The notes: generated by a model from the letters alone, not told the origin. Counted from the stretch's first letter, positions 1 through 11,122 are shown. The stretch: DNA of 64,000 nucleotides from Prorocentrum cordatum (GCA_963575745.1 CAUYUJ010015509.1:77501-141500), one strand, 5' to 3'. Numbers and translations are program-made.

Positions 1-202
1 CCCCGTGCCCTGCTTCCTGTTGTCCGAGGTTAACGCATCCCGTGGGATGCGGGTGTCTGGCAGCGCGGCCCAGGTGTTCCCGACGAGGAGCAGGGGCTTG
101 CGCCGCGCAGGCAGAGGTGCCCCTCCGCGCGGGCTGGCGTTGGAGCAGCCCGCGGCGCTGGAGCTGTCGGCGTCTGTCGTTGCTGGGGAGGGGCGAGGGG
201 CC

Positions 203-1066
203 TCAGGGGCGGGCGGTGGGTTCGCGTGCGGATGCTTGTCGGCGATGGCCCAGTCGCCGGCTGGCGCCGTTGACCCGACGGGCTGCAAGGGCGGGCGCCG
301 CGCGCCGCTCCGACTGGCGCTCAGGGGGCGGGCGGGGGCGCCAAGGGGGGCGGCGGGCTGGGCGCGGGGGGGGGGGGCGCTGGGGAAAGCGTCGGTTAAG
401 GGGGCCACCGGAGACGTCGCCGCGAGAGGCGTTACTCGGGGCGCCGCAGGGAGAGGAGTCGGGAGGAGTGCAGGGCTGGGCGACGACAGTGGCGTCGGAT
501 TGGGAGTTGGTTCTGGGTGTGTTGGCGTCGGCGTCGCTTCCGCCAGCTTGATTTGCCCGCCGGCCCCCGTCTGGCCGGTCGCGGTTGCAGTGCCGGTGTT
601 CTTCGGACTGCTCAATGTCGCGCTGCTGGAGTCCAGGGCGTTGCGCGCGGTCGAGCTGCTGAGGTTCGGCGCGTCGTTCGCGCCGTCGCTGCTGGAGTGC
701 GTCCTGCTGCTCGCCCTGCTGCTCGCGATCGTGTAGCAGGGGTCTGTCGTTCTGTTCCCGGCGGCCCCAGTAGCGGCTGTCCTGCTGCTCGCGACTCCGC
801 GTCTGGGTTCCGCCTTGCAGCCGTGGCGACGAGAGGTCTTCAGGGCGAGCAGCGGTCGAAGGATCCACGCCTTCCAGGTCGCCCCGCGAAGCCGGCCGCG
901 GCGACGAGGGGTCTCCAGGGCGCGTGGCGGTGTCGGGCTCACCCCTTCTCCGCTCCCCCAGGGCCCCCCGCCTCCCAGATAATTCTCGCCACTCCCAGGA
1001 GCGCCCATGCCCGCCGCCGCCCTCCCCGCGCAGACTGGGTTCGCTGCTGAGCGGCGTCTTGTGCAA
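203..1066 (-). CDS. Hypothetical Arg/Gln-rich open frame
   Basis: This is a 287-codon open frame on the minus strand with no family I recognise. The middle third is rich in Arg, Gln and Glu and looks hydrophilic, possibly coiled coil. The ends are Pro/Arg-rich, as expected for noncoding DNA of this GC content. No membrane segment, cysteine cluster or catalytic motif is visible, and no convincing splice sites or start context fix its limits. Stop codons are rare in such GC-rich sequence, so the length alone is weak evidence. It could be a chance frame or the tail of a decayed element. No neighbour helps. Confidence 0.18.
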   Translation of the reverse strand: MHKTPLSSEPSLRGEGGGGHGRSWEWRELSGRRGALGERRRGEPDTATRPGDPSSPRPASRGDLEGVDPSTAARPEDLSSPRLQGGTQTRSREQQDSRYWGRREQNDRPLLHDREQQGEQQDALQQRRRERRAEPQQLDRAQRPGLQQRDIEQSEEHRHCNRDRPDGGRRANQAGGSDADANTPRTNSQSDATVVAQPCTPPDSSPCGAPSNASRGDVSGGPLNRRFPQRPPPPRPARRPPWRPRPPPERQSERRAAPALAARRVNGASRRLGHRRQASAREPTARP

Positions 1067-1559
1067 CGGCTTCGCTGGTTCCTCGGGGGCCCCGGCGCCC
1101 CCCGGGAGAGGGCCGCCGTGGTCCGCAGGGGTGGGCCGCGCGAACCGGGTGGAGGAGGGCCGCCGTCGTCCCCGCCAGGGTCGTCTCGGACCTGGGCCGT
1201 GCCGCGTTCTTCAGGGGCGCCGTCTCCGCCCCTCGGCGGACGGGGCCGTCCGGCGGGGGGGGGGGCGGGCGGATGGGGGCAAAGGGGGCTTGGCTGGCCG
1301 GGCGGCCGAGCGCGGCTCTGCCCGCCATTCTTGCCGCTTCCTTCCGTGGCGGCGACCTGCGGGCCCAGCTTCCTGGCTACCGGGCGTAACTGCTGCCCGA
1401 GTGTCGCCGGGCGGTGGCGGTCGCGCGAGCCATCGGCATGCCTTGCGAGGGGGGCCTCTTGGCAAACGATTGCGAGGACCTGGCCTTCCGTGTCCAGCGC
1501 TCGGCGTCGGTGGGGCGTCAGCAGTCGAGCCGAGGGGGTCGTTCCCGCAGCGCTGTCCC
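1067..1559. other. GC-rich DNA without a supported gene
   Basis: Very GC-rich sequence with homopolymeric G tracts near 1,255. Open frames exist on both strands but overlap one another and show no recognisable domain. Confidence 0.4.
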
Positions 1560-1800
1560 GGTTTGTTGCCGCGCGCCGCTTGGGCGTCTGGCTGCTGCTG
1601 CGCGCCGTCTTCACCTGCGAACCTGGGGTCGCCGGGGGTAGGGCCCAGTCCCGCGGGCGCCTCGCGCGCTGGCTGAACCGCGTATTGCGCAAGCGTCGTT
1701 CCTGGGGGCGCCGCTGCTCGCGGTAGCTTCCTGTTCGGCGCCCCCGCTGGATCCACTTCTGGGCGGGCCGGGCCCGGGTGAGGCGCCGCTGGGTTGCCCG
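1560..1800. repeat. GC-rich dispersed unit, isolated copy
   Basis: This stretch carries the same ordered blocks as the units at 4.4-5.5 kb. They include a block ending in GGCTGAACCGCG near 1,670, CTTCCTGTTCGGCGCCC near 1,729 and GGCGCCGCTGGGTT near 1,783. It is separated from the tandem copies by the satellite block. Confidence 0.6.
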
Positions 1801-1935
1801 GTTTTTCTCTGCGCGAACAAGATGGGCACGGAAAGAATCGGTACAATGCTCAACAGCGGTTCTTGTTCATTTTGAACAGGACTCGCTGTCCGCGCCGCCG
1901 CGGGCTGTCTCCATTTGAGACAGAAGGCCGCCTGC

Positions 1936-1955
1936 CCAACAGCGGCCGCTGTTGG
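1936..1955. repeat. Perfect 20-bp palindrome
   Basis: CCAACAGCGGCCGCTGTTGG reads identically on both strands and encloses a NotI site. Parts of the same motif recur close by at about 1,849 and 1,972. Confidence 0.8.
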
Positions 1956-1996
1956 TTTGGGGCAACATTTGCTGTTGGGCATTGTGCCCATTGTTC

Positions 1997-2042
1997 CCCA
2001 TATCCTAAGATGGGGTTCTTGTTATTACTTGGACGCCTCCTA
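1997..2042 (+). repeat. Hairpin module opening composite satellite block, copy 1
   Basis: The segment begins CCCCATATCCTAAGATGGGG, a short hairpin with CCCCAT/ATGGGG arms, and continues with a TTATTACTTGGACG block. The same module recurs at 38,402 and 38,671, where it also precedes pyrimidine-rich sequence and the 16-bp minisatellite. Confidence 0.75.
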
Positions 2043-2084
2043 CTCCTTCTCCTTCCTCCTCCTCTTTTCTCCTCCCCTCCTGTC

Positions 2085-2288
2085 GGACATACTCAGACTT
2101 GCTCATACACAGACTTACTCATACTAAGACTTACTCATACTCAGACCTACTCATACTCAGACTTACTCACACTCAGACATACTCATATACAGACTTACTC
2201 ATACACACACTTACTCATACACAGTATTAGTCATACCCAGACGTACACATACACAGACTTACTCATACACAGACTTACTCATACTCAG
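2085..2288 (+). repeat. 16-bp minisatellite (ACTTACTCATACTCAG)
   Basis: Degenerate tandem copies of a 16-bp unit, with A/T and C/A variants, run directly into the 152-bp satellite. The same minisatellite occupies 38,510-38,935 in the second composite block. Confidence 0.85.
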
Positions 2289-3048
2289 CACCCCTAAGGG
2301 GAGCCGCCAGGGGTGGTTGCACGGGCTCGTTCGCGGCCATTTTGTGGGGATGTCTCAGGCGGTTTGCCTGTTTCTGTGCCCAACATCCTTCGCTTTCGGA
2401 GCAGATTTGGAGGATGTCTCGAGCGAGGCGCTCATTTCAGCACCCCTAAGGGGAGCCGCCAGGGGTGGTTGCACGGGCTCGTTCGCGGCCATTTTGTGGG
2501 GATGTCTCAGGCGGTTTGCCTGTTTCTGTGCCCAACATCCTTCGCTTTCGGAGCAGATTTGGAGGATGTCTCGAGCGAGGCGCTCATTTCAGCACCCCTA
2601 AGGGGAGCCGCCAGGGGTGGTTGCACGGGCTCGTTCGCGGCCATTTTGTGGGGATGTCTCAGGCGGTTTGCCTGTTTCTGTGCCCAACATCCTTCGCTTT
2701 CGGAGCAGATTTGGAGGATGTCTCGAGCGAGGCGCTCATTTCAGCACCCCTAAGGGGAGCCGCCAGGGGTGGTTGCACGGGCTCGTTCGCGGCCATTTTG
2801 TGGGGATGTCTCAGGCGGTTTGCTTGTTTCTGTGCCCAACATCCTTCGCTTTCGGAGCAGATTTGGAGGATGTCTCGAGCGAGGCGCTCATTTCAGCACC
2901 CCTAAGGGGAGCCGCCAGGGGTGGTTGCACGGGCTCGTTCGCGGCCATTTTGTGGGGATGTCTCAGGCGGTTTGCTTGTTTCTGTGCCCAACATCCTTCG
3001 CTTTCGGAGCAGATTTGGAGGATGTCTCGAGCGAGGCGCTCATTTTCA
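2289..3048 (+). repeat. 152-bp satellite, five near-identical units
   Basis: Units start with CACCCCTAAGGGGAG at 2,289, 2,441, 2,593, 2,745 and 2,897, exactly 152 bp apart, and differ by only a base or two. Each unit opens with a CCCCTAAGGGG hairpin. Because 152 is not a multiple of three, the same peptide recurs in successive frames. The open frames here are repeat artefacts. Diverged relatives form the array at 38,938-40,620. Confidence 0.95.
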
Positions 3049-3056
3049 GCTAGTTT

Positions 3057-3350
3057 TGGTGGCCAGGCTCGTGGGCGCAGATTCTTCTCAGGATGCCACA
3101 GGAGGCTCCAACAGGCTCCAGGAGGCTCCAGGAGACCACATGAGGTCCCAGGAGGCATCAGGAGGCCACAGAAAGACTCAAGAGGCCACAGGATGTCCCA
3201 AGAGGCTCCAGGAGGCCCCAGGAAGCTCCAGAAGGCCTCAGGAAACCACAGGAGACCCCAGGAGACAACAGGAAGCGCCAGGAGGCCTCGGAAGGCAACA
3301 GGAGGCCCCGAGAGGCCCCAGGAGCAGGAGGCCTCAGAAGGCAACAGGAG
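3057..3350 (+). repeat. CCAGGAGG-type minisatellite
   Basis: Irregular tandem units of about 12-15 bp based on CCACAGGAGGC and CCAGGAGGCTC. A shorter run of the same type follows at 3,640-3,725. Confidence 0.8.
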
Positions 3351-3356
3351 TGGCTC

Positions 3357-3632
3357 CAATCCCATGTGTTTTACGTATGCTCCTATCGATTGGGCCTCAC
3401 CTGGAGCACGATTCTTTGATGTTCTACGTATGTTTCTATAGATGGTCCTTCTCCTGTGTACACAATCCTAAATGTTTTACTCATGTTCCTATGTATTGGG
3501 CCTCTCCTGGGGCACGAGTCCTTGGTGTTTTACGCGTGTTCCTATATATTGCCCTTCTCCTGTGGCTCTAATCCGCAATGTTTTATGTACGTCTGTTGCT
3601 ATAGATTGCGCCTCCCCTGGGGCACGAAACCT
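3357..3632 (+). repeat. ~54-bp tandem repeat, five copies
   Basis: Units begin near ATGTTTTACGTATGTTCCTA and contain a TGGGCCTCTCCTGGGGCACG block. Copies start near 3,363, 3,420, 3,469, 3,525 and 3,578 and are clearly diverged. I found no other array of this unit in the window. Confidence 0.75.
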
Positions 3633-3867
3633 TCCTAGGAGGTCCCAGGAGGTCCCAAGAGGCTCCTGGAGACCCCAGGAAGCCCCAGTAGGTTTCAGGA
3701 GGCCCCAGGAGGCCCCAGGCTCATGCACAGAGACGCGCTCGTACTACTGAGGCTCATTCACACTCCAATTCATTCGCAGTTAGATTGATGTCCAGACCGT
3801 CACAACTGAAGCCCGTTAATATTCGAAAGCTCTTGCGCCTAGACCTTCACGGCGGACAGGTCCATGC

Positions 3868-3910
3868 GAGTAGATGCACATATGGGGAGCTCCACGCAGT
3901 GAATAATTTC
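3868..3910 (+). repeat. Closing module of composite block, copy 1
   Basis: The AGATGCACAT..GGGGAGCTCCACGCAGTG block is shared almost exactly with 40,671-40,709. At both places it lies downstream of the 152-bp satellite, so it marks the far end of the composite block. Confidence 0.75.
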
Positions 3911-3939
3911 AGTACACGTGTCGGGCGTCCAAATTTTCC

Positions 3940-5900
3940 AGCGGTGTCAGATCAGGGTCCGAGGTTCGGCTCTTCCGCCGTGTTGCTCGCCGTGCTGTGG
4001 CTGGAGCTCGTCGCGCTGCCCGCACTTGCGCTGCTGGGTTCCGCTTTCCGGCCGTGGCGACGACGGCCAGACGTGGCCTTCTTCCCCCCATTCCCTCTCA
4101 TCGCATTATGTCTGCCACTGCTTGTGGCGAGGGGCGGCGGCGTGATGTGGCGCTCTCTCCGTGATTGGCTGCGAACCCAGGGCGGGGGGCTCGGCGGCGC
4201 AGGGGGGGCGGGCTGGGGGCCCCGAAGAAGGGGGTCCAGGGTCACTAAGCCGGGGTCAGGGAGGCCTTTGTGGCTTTCTCACCCTCGCCTGTCCGCGTCG
4301 CATGCGGTTGGGGCGCGCCGCTGATCGCGGATGCAGACTGCGGGCTTACGCCGCGCTGGCCCTGCGACTGGCAGCGACGCCGGGGTGGGGGGCGTCGTGG
4401 CGCAGGGGGTCAGGCGGGGGTTCGGTCGTTCCCGCGGCGCTGTCCCGCCGTTCGTTGCCGTGCGTCGCTTGGGCGTCTGGCTGCTACGTCGCGCTGCCCT
4501 CGCCAGTGAGCCAGGGGTCGCCGGGGGCCAGACCCAGCCCAGCGGGCGCCTCGCGCGCTGGCTGAACCGCGTCGCTTGCGCTAGCCCCGCCCGTGCGGGG
4601 GCGCCGATGCTCGTGGGACTTCCTGTTCGGCGCCCCCGCTAGGTCCACTTCTGGTTGAGCCGGGCCCAGATGAGGCGCCGCTGGGTTCCCGAGTTTTTCC
4701 AGCGGGGGTCCGAGGCCCGCTCCTCCGCCGCGTTGCTCACGAGGCTGTGGCTGGAGTTCGTCGCGCTGCCCGCGGTTGCGCGGCTGGGTTCTGCTTTCCG
4801 GCCGTGGCGACGAGGGGCAGCGATCGCGGCTGTCTTCCCCCCGTTCCAACTCTCGCATTAGGTTTGCCGCTAATCGTGACAAGGGGCGGTGACATGATGC
4901 CGCGCTCTCCCTGCGACCGGCGGCGAGCCCAGGGCGGGGGGCGCGGCGGCGTAGGGTGGGCGGGCCGGGCGTCGCGAAGGGGGGTCCAGGGGCGCCGAGC
5001 TGGGGTCAGGGAGGACGTCGTGGCCTTCTCCCCCTCGTTCCCCCGCGTCGTGCTAGGTTGAGGCGCGCCGCTGATCGCTGAGACAGGTTGCGAGATGATG
5101 CCGCGCCCTCCCTGCGACAAGCAGCGACGCCGGGGTGGGGAACGTCGTGGCGCAGGGAGAGCAGGCTGGGGTTCGGTCGTTCTCGAAGCGCTGTCCCGCT
5201 GTCTGTTGCCGTACGCCGCTTGGGCGTCTGGCTGCCGCTGCGCGCTGCCTTCGCCAGTGGGCCTGGGGTCGCCGGGGGTAAGACCCAATCCGGCGGGCGC
5301 CTCGCGCGCTGGCTGAACCGCGTAGCTTGCGCTAGCCCTGCCCCTGGGGGCGCCGTCAATCGTGGTAACTTCCTGTTCGGCGCCCCGCTAGGTCGACTTT
5401 TGGGTGGGCCGGGCCCAGGTGGGGCGCCGCTGGGTTCCCCGGCCTTTCCAGAGGTGTCAGATCTGGGTCCGAGTTTGTGCCGTAGCTGGAGATCGTCGCG
5501 CTGCCCGCGGTTGCGCTGCTGGGTTCCGCTTTCGGGCCTGGCGACGAGGGACAGGCGTGGCCTTCTCTCCCCAGTTGACCCTTCATCGCGTTAGGTATGT
5601 CACTAATCGTGACGAGGGACGGTACAATGATGCCGAGTTCCCCCTGCAACTGGCGGGAAAAGCAGCGGCGCGGGGGGGGCAGGCTGGGGGCCCCGAGTGG
5701 GAGGTTCCACAGGGTCGCGGTCAGGGCGGCCGTCGTGGCCTTCTCCCCCTCGTTCCCTCCGCGTCGCGCGAAGTTGAGGCGTGCCACTTTCTGGTCGCGG
5801 GGACGAGGGGCAGACGTGGCCTTCTCCCCCCCGCTCCCCCCATCGCATTAGGTCTGCTAATGATGGTGACAAGGGGCGGTGAAATCATGCCGCGCCCCCC
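3940..5900. repeat. Degenerate ~740-bp GC-rich tandem repeat
   Basis: A block containing GTCGCGCTGCCCGC and a downstream GGCCGTGGCGACGA recurs near 4,007, 4,758 and 5,492, giving spacings of about 750 and 735 bp. Submodules also recur more often, for example a GACAAGGGGCGGTGA-like block near 4,125, 4,878, 5,617 and 5,868. Open frames on both strands reflect GC content, and no protein family is recognised. Confidence 0.6.
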
Positions 5901-5959
5901 GCGCGACCGGCGGGGAACCAGGGGTGGGCAACGCAGCGGCGCATGGGGGGCAGGCCGAG

Positions 5960-6180
5960 GGCCGTCGACGCCGCGCGGAACGACGTCGCCGTCGATCGCC
6001 CCGTCGACCTCCACGTCCACCTCCGCGATCTTGGCGTCGAAGCCCTCCCTGACCTCCTTGACCGCCCCAGCCTGTCCGATTTAGTCGACGTCCTCGCCCT
6101 CGCCTTCGACCACCTCCCCGCGTCGCCGTCGCCCTCGCCCCCCGCGAATCCCGCCTGCATCTGATCCAGCTCCTCTCCGC
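5960..6180 (-). pseudogene. Acidic coding remnant, function unknown
   Basis: On the minus strand one frame reads an acidic stretch (GEVVEGEGEDVD), then an in-frame TAA, then VKEVREGFDAKIAEVDVEVD, which looks like an amphipathic coiled coil. Third codon positions are almost all G or C, the signature of dinoflagellate coding DNA. It lies just downstream of the light-harvesting pseudogene on the same strand, but I see no sign that the two were one protein. I do not recognise the family. The TAA could instead lie in an unrecognised intron. The plus strand of the same stretch is also open, so strand assignment rests on the more protein-like composition. Confidence 0.35.
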
Positions 6181-6289
6181 GCCCCATGCGCGCCTCGTCC
6201 ACATCTGCAGCGTGCCCAGGCAGGTCCCGGGAGCCCAGGGGCCAGCTGGGCCCTGTGCGCGCGGCGAAGTCGCACGGCGGAAGCCTGGC

Positions 6290-6660
6290 GCAGAGCGCAA
6301 TGCCGCCCAGGGAGGCGCCGGTTGAACCGTCTCTGACAAACATTCCGATGGTCGCGATCATGGCAGGGCGATCGATCGCACGCTTCGCTGCCAAATTGTC
6401 ATGCACCTTGGAGATGGCGCCGAGCGCGTTCGGCGCGTCTGCGAACTCAGGCACTGCGAGTGGCGACAAGCTACCAGCCAGCGCGCCGGTGAGCTACAGA
6501 GTTCTGCGCCCTGGGATCGCAGACGCGCTGGCGCGGCCGTGCATCATCTCGGTCAGGCGCCCCCAGGTGGAGTCCTCAGTGCTACGCGTCGTCGCGAGCG
6601 CGGCAGGGCCCCGGAAGCCGATCGGGCCTCTCGCGACCCGCGCCCTGCTGAGCGCGCGCG
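6290..6660 (-). pseudogene. Light-harvesting (chlorophyll a/c-binding) protein pseudogene
   Basis: In one minus-strand frame the sequence reads a helix-1-like stretch ([12 protein letters not shown]), an in-frame TAG at about 6,494, then GSLSPLAVPEFADAPN and ALGAISKV, then AMIATIGMFVRDGSTGAS. In dinoflagellate and other red-lineage light-harvesting proteins, helix 1 carries an E.KHGR chlorophyll-ligand motif. The loop carries a LPG.LSP...FADVPNGL-like segment and helix 3 an E..NGRLAM.AI.GMF.QDG-like segment. The order matches, but the part between ISKV and helix 3, which should contain helix 2, is missing. The helix-3 glutamate/asparagine region is altered. With the stop codon and the deletion this cannot encode a working antenna protein. 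Family assignment is from memory of the motifs. Confidence 0.55.
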
Positions 6661-6699
6661 GCGCGGACCCAGTGGAGAGCGCCCAGTCGCCCCGGGCCG

Positions 6700-7130
6700 T
6701 GCCGGGTCGCCCTGCGGCGGCGGTGGGCGCCGCCGCGCCGGCGGCCGCGTTGGCGGCGGCGTCGGCGGCCGCCGCGGCTGCGGCCGCGCCGCAGCGGGGC
6801 TGGCCCCAGCGCGGCTTCCGGGCCGCGGCGGTGGCGGCGCCAGCCGAGCAGCCCGCGGCGGCGGCAGCGGCGGCGCCCGCGGCGGCCGTCGCGGCCGCGG
6901 CGCCGGGCCGCGCCCGAGGCCGCCGCGGCGGCGCCCCGCCCGCCATGCGCGCCGGCGGCCGGCCCAGCGGCAGGCTGGCGGCGACCGGCGGCGGCCGCGC
7001 TGCGCGCGCCGCCAGCGGCGCGGCCGGCGGCCGCGAGGAGCGGCAGGCCGCGCGACAGCGCGACGGCGTTGGCCGCGCGGCGGCCGCCGCAGGCGGGTGG
7101 CGCGGCCAGGGGCCCAGGCCTCGCGAGCCA
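6700..7130. repeat. GCC/GCG-rich low-complexity tract
   Basis: Imperfect GGC, GCC and GCG triplets, in places almost pure G+C. Translations are poly-alanine, poly-arginine or poly-glycine depending on frame. No gene is supported. Confidence 0.8.
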
Positions 7131-7147
7131 CTTTGGGCCAGAGCGGC

Positions 7148-7351
7148 CACGCACACACGCGCGCGCACGCGCGCGCACGCGCACGCACACGCGCGCGCAC
7201 ACGCGTACGCAAGCACGCGCGCACGCACGCGCGCGCGCACGCACGCACGCACGCGCGCGAACGTGAGCACGCACGCGCGCATGCACGCACGCACGCACGC
7301 ACGCACGCGCGCGCACGCAAGCGCGCGCGCACGCACGCGCGGACGCAAACA

Positions 7352-7388
<37 letters not shown>

Positions 7389-7496
7389 GCACGCACGCAT
7401 GCACGCACGGACGCCCACACAAACACATGCACACACACACGCACACACACGCGCACGCGCGCACGCACGCACGTACACGCACGCACGCACGCACGC

Positions 7497-7529
<33 letters not shown>

Positions 7530-9380
7530 CACACACACGCACGCACCCACGCACACACACACACACACGCACACACGCACACACACACACACACACGCGC
7601 ACCCGAACGCACACACACAAACATACGCACGCACGCACACGCACACACGCACGCACCCTCGCACACACACACACGCAAGCACACGCACACACACACACAC
7701 ACACGCACCCACACGCACACACGCACACGCACGCACGCACGCACACACACACACACACACACGCAGACGCAATTACACACACGCACACACGCACGCACGG
7801 ACGCACGCACGCATGCACACACATACGCACACACACGCACACACACACTCACACACACACGCGCATACACACGCACATACACAATCTGACGCCCACACGC
7901 CCACACACACACTCTTGCACATTCACACACCCGCACATATCTACACACTCATACACATTCGCACACACACACACTCACACGTAATCATACACCGACACAC
8001 ACATACACACTCGCACACACACGCACTCACACACAGACGCGCACTCACACAGACTCACACACACACGCACACACACTCACACACACTCGCACACGCACGC
8101 ACACAACACACTCACATACAAACGCTCACTCACACACGCACACTCACACACTCAAGCATACACACAGTCATACACATTCACTCACACACGCACCCACGCA
8201 CACTCACACACACACTCACACACGCTCATTCAATCACACACACGCAAGCACACACACACACACGCTCAAACACACCCACACACACCCACACACATCCACA
8301 CATACTCACACACTCACACACTCACACATTCACACACGCACATACCCACACACTCACACATTCACGCACTCATCCACTCACGAACTCAGAGACACACACC
8401 CACACATTCGCACACTCGCACACTCGCACACTCACGCATTCACACACTCACACACTTACACATCCACATATTCACATACACACACACTCGCACACACACA
8501 GACACGCACTCACACACTCACGCACTCACGCATTCACATACTCACACACACACACTCACACACTCACACACCCACACACTGACACACTCACACACTCACA
8601 CATTCCCGCACTCACACACGCATTCACGCACTCACGTATTCACACACTCGCACGCACTCATACACACGAACTCACGGATGCACTCTCTCACAGTCATGCA
8701 TTCACACACTAACACACTCACACATTCGCGCACTCACACACCCGCACACACACACACACACTTACAGACTCTCATACTCACACACGCACACACTCACGCA
8801 CTCACACACATTCACAGACCCATACAATCACACATTCACACACGGACCCAGTCACACACTCACACCTTCGCACACAGACACATACTCACACACACACACA
8901 CCCACACCCTCACACATTCACGGGCTTACAGACTCACACTCACACACTCACACACTCACACACCCACACAGTCACACACCCACACACACACACACTCCAT
9001 TCACACACTCGCACACTCACGTACCCATACATATACATTCGCACACTCACACACACACACTCCGCACTCACACACTCACACACACTCACACACACTCACA
9101 CACTCACACACTCACGCACTCACACACACTCACACAAACTATCATCCACTCAAACACTCACACATATTCACACACACACACTCACACACACACACTCACA
9201 CACACGCATACACACTCACACACACACTCACTCAAACACATACACACATACACGTACATACATGCACATCTACACACGCACATCTACACATACACACATG
9301 CACACATTTTCACATACACACATACACACATACACACATATCCACAGACACACATACACACATCTACACATAGAACACTC
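7148..9380 (+). repeat. 2.2-kb AC/GC-type microsatellite tract
   Basis: The left part is mostly ACGC and ACGCGCGC units, the middle ACACAC, and the right part mostly ACACTC and ACACATAC. The shift from ACGC to ACAC to ACACTC is gradual. Most of it is alternating purine-pyrimidine. Translations are Thr/His/Ala/Arg repeats and are not genes. Confidence 0.95.
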
Positions 9381-9644
9381 ATGCATGTCCCTTGGCGTGC
9401 TGCCATACCCAGCGACCACACACCTGCACTCCATGGCCGTTTCCCGAAAGCGGATGTGGCACCAGCAGATTTGCTCCTTTCTTGCCGCCCCCCGCTTCCC
9501 CCCAAGGCCCCCCTCGCAGCGAGGAGTTGTTTGGGGGAGAGGCAAGGACGGGGGCGGAGGAGGGAAGTCGCACGGCGCTGAGATCTGGGTGCCGTCTTGA
9601 GAACAGCCGCCGCCCCTGGCGCCACAGGGGAAACGTGATCCCTG

Positions 9645-9869
9645 CTAGGGCTTTCGTGCCTGGCTGGACTGTGTCCGCAGTCCGCCGCGGAGGGTTGGCG
9701 GGAGGGTGCTGGTGATCACTACCAGGGAGCGGAATTTGGCTTCGGACTTGTCTGCCTCTGCTGCGATCGGGGCCGCCTCCAGAACCCAGAGAGAGCGCAG
9801 CACGCGCGTGGCGAAGACGCGACGAGGATGCAGGATAAGCATCCGCTCTCCTGTTGATCTGAGTGCCAC
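9645..9869 (-). CDS. Hypothetical coding remnant
   Basis: This 74-codon minus-strand open frame has protein-like composition, including VLRSLWVLEAAPIAAEADKS and FRSLVVITSTLPP. It ends at a TAG. I do not recognise a family. It lies downstream of another protein-like minus-strand frame (9,902-10,105) in a different phase, so both could be exons or a frameshifted single remnant. No splice junction is clear. It may be part of an old mobile element. Confidence 0.28.
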   Translation of the reverse strand: MALRSTGERMLILHPRRVFATRVLRSLWVLEAAPIAAEADKSEAKFRSLVVITSTLPPTLRGGLRTQSSQARKP

Positions 9870-9901
9870 GGACAGTATCCCGCAGTAGCGCAGCTCTTGT
9901 C

Positions 9902-10105
9902 TCAGCGCCTGCCCTCACAAAGGAGATGAGGATGAAGGGCGTTCAGATAGACGATTGCAGGTCGCTGCCCGCAATCTCCCCATCTGTGCTGAGCCGGCAG
10001 CAATTGCATGAACGCACCGACCCCCGTCCTGTTGGAAACTCTTGCGAGGCTCAGCGTATCGTTCCCTATGCGCTGCGCTTCTTTCACCTTCTGGTCGGGC
10101 GTTGC
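9902..10105 (-). CDS. Hypothetical coding remnant
   Basis: The last 68 codons of a longer minus-strand open frame look protein-like (TPDQKVKEAQRIGND, GVGAFMQLLPAQHRWGDCGQ) and end in TGA. Upstream, the same frame passes through a poly-serine stretch made by a GGA microsatellite and is not credible. The family is not recognised. It may continue into the remnant at 9,645-9,869 after a frame change. Confidence 0.28.
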   Translation of the reverse strand, partial: ATPDQKVKEAQRIGNDTLSLARVSNRTGVGAFMQLLPAQHRWGDCGQRPAIVYLNALHPHLLCEGRR

Positions 10106-10522
10106 AAGAAGTGCCCCTGGCCCAGGGTGCCCCCAGGGTCTGCAGGGATGCCCCACGGCCTCCAGAGCACCCCGCACGAGGCCCAGAGGGCCCTGGGGAT
10201 CCAAAATGGAACGAAAAGTTTTTTTTCCCCCGTGCACAAACACCCAACAGCTTCTGTCGAATCCGCTTCCCCTCATGGGGGCTTTAAAAACACCATCAAC
10301 GAACCGCAGCGGCCCCCAGGCAAAACGCGCGGACATGGGCTCGCACCGCTTTGTAGCGCTATAGCGGCAGAGCTCGGAAGTGGCTGGCCGGGCACATGTC
10401 ACCGCAATCAAGGAGAAGGAGGAGGAGGAGGAGGAAAAGGAGGAGAACGCATGGACGAACAAGAAAACAAAACAATGGAGCGAAAAGCTGGGGGCACCTT
10501 GGGCCAGTGGCACCTTTGGCAA
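10104..10522. repeat. Imperfect inverted repeat
   Basis: The left arm near 10,104-10,140 (core CTGGCCCAGGGTGCCCCCAG) pairs with the reverse complement of 10,486-10,522. The 345-bp spacer contains a GGA run. No target-site duplication was recognised. Confidence 0.5.
10258..10300. repeat. Short dispersed motif with CCCCTcATGGGGG hairpin
   Basis: ATCCGCTTCCCCTCATGGGG, followed by a CACCA...CGAA stretch, has a close relative at 51,561-51,602 (ATCCGCTGCCCCTTATGGGG). Two copies are too few to define the full unit. Confidence 0.4.
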
Positions 10523-10722
10523 CCCCCGAACTGGGGGCAGTTCTTCGCGCCCGGCACCGCGCCCCACCACTGCTGCCGTGGGAGCTCAGCCGCTGCTGCC
10601 TCGACCCTGGCAGTCCGCATGCCTGGTCCGTGGGCGCCTGCGCCGAGGGTGGCGGGGGGGCGCTCCGTGCTGCGCTGGCGTGGCCACGGGAGCACGCGTG
10701 CCAGACATGATCGCGTCTTGAG

Positions 10723-11122
10723 AAAACCAGGAAGGACGGTTTTTGGCCGTTCTGGGCCTCTTGGGGGCGTCCAGCGGGCCCCAGGACCGACAAGAAACCT
10801 TTTCGGGATGAGAAGCCGGTCCCAGGGGAAAGGGTCGGGACCTCTGAGGACCCCGTGCTGAACGAATCAGGACACCGCACGTCGGTCTGTCGGCCCGGTC
10901 TGTCCTTTCTTGTCGCCCTCTGTCCCTCTTTCCCTCTCGCTCCTCGGCTGCTCGCTCTCCTGCCCGTTTCTCGCCCTTGCCTGGCCCGCTTTTCTTTGTC
11001 GGCCTGCCCCGCGGTCCGAATAAGAGTTGCGGCGCTGCCTGTTGAGGTCCGTGGATATTGCTTTCATTTCGCTTGCGTAGGATATTGTCCTTTTCAAGCA
11101 GTGGCGAAGCGTCCTGGCCCCC
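10723..11122. other. Low-copy DNA without a supported gene
   Basis: Pyrimidine-rich, C- and T-run sequence at 10,880-11,030. I see no coding island or repeat of note. Confidence 0.4.

Noticed and set aside
2334-2352. GGCCATTTTGTGGGG in each 152-bp satellite unit resembles part of the dinoflagellate spliced leader (CCATTTTGGCTCAAG)
   Set aside because: Only GCCATTTTG matches; GCTCAAG does not follow and the motif is simply part of the satellite unit. No true spliced-leader relic was found.
2313-3441. Overlapping 146-274 residue frames in the satellite
   Set aside because: The same peptide recurs in shifted frames every 152 bp; repeat artefact.
7148-9380. Long Thr/His-rich frames
   Set aside because: Produced by AC-type microsatellites.
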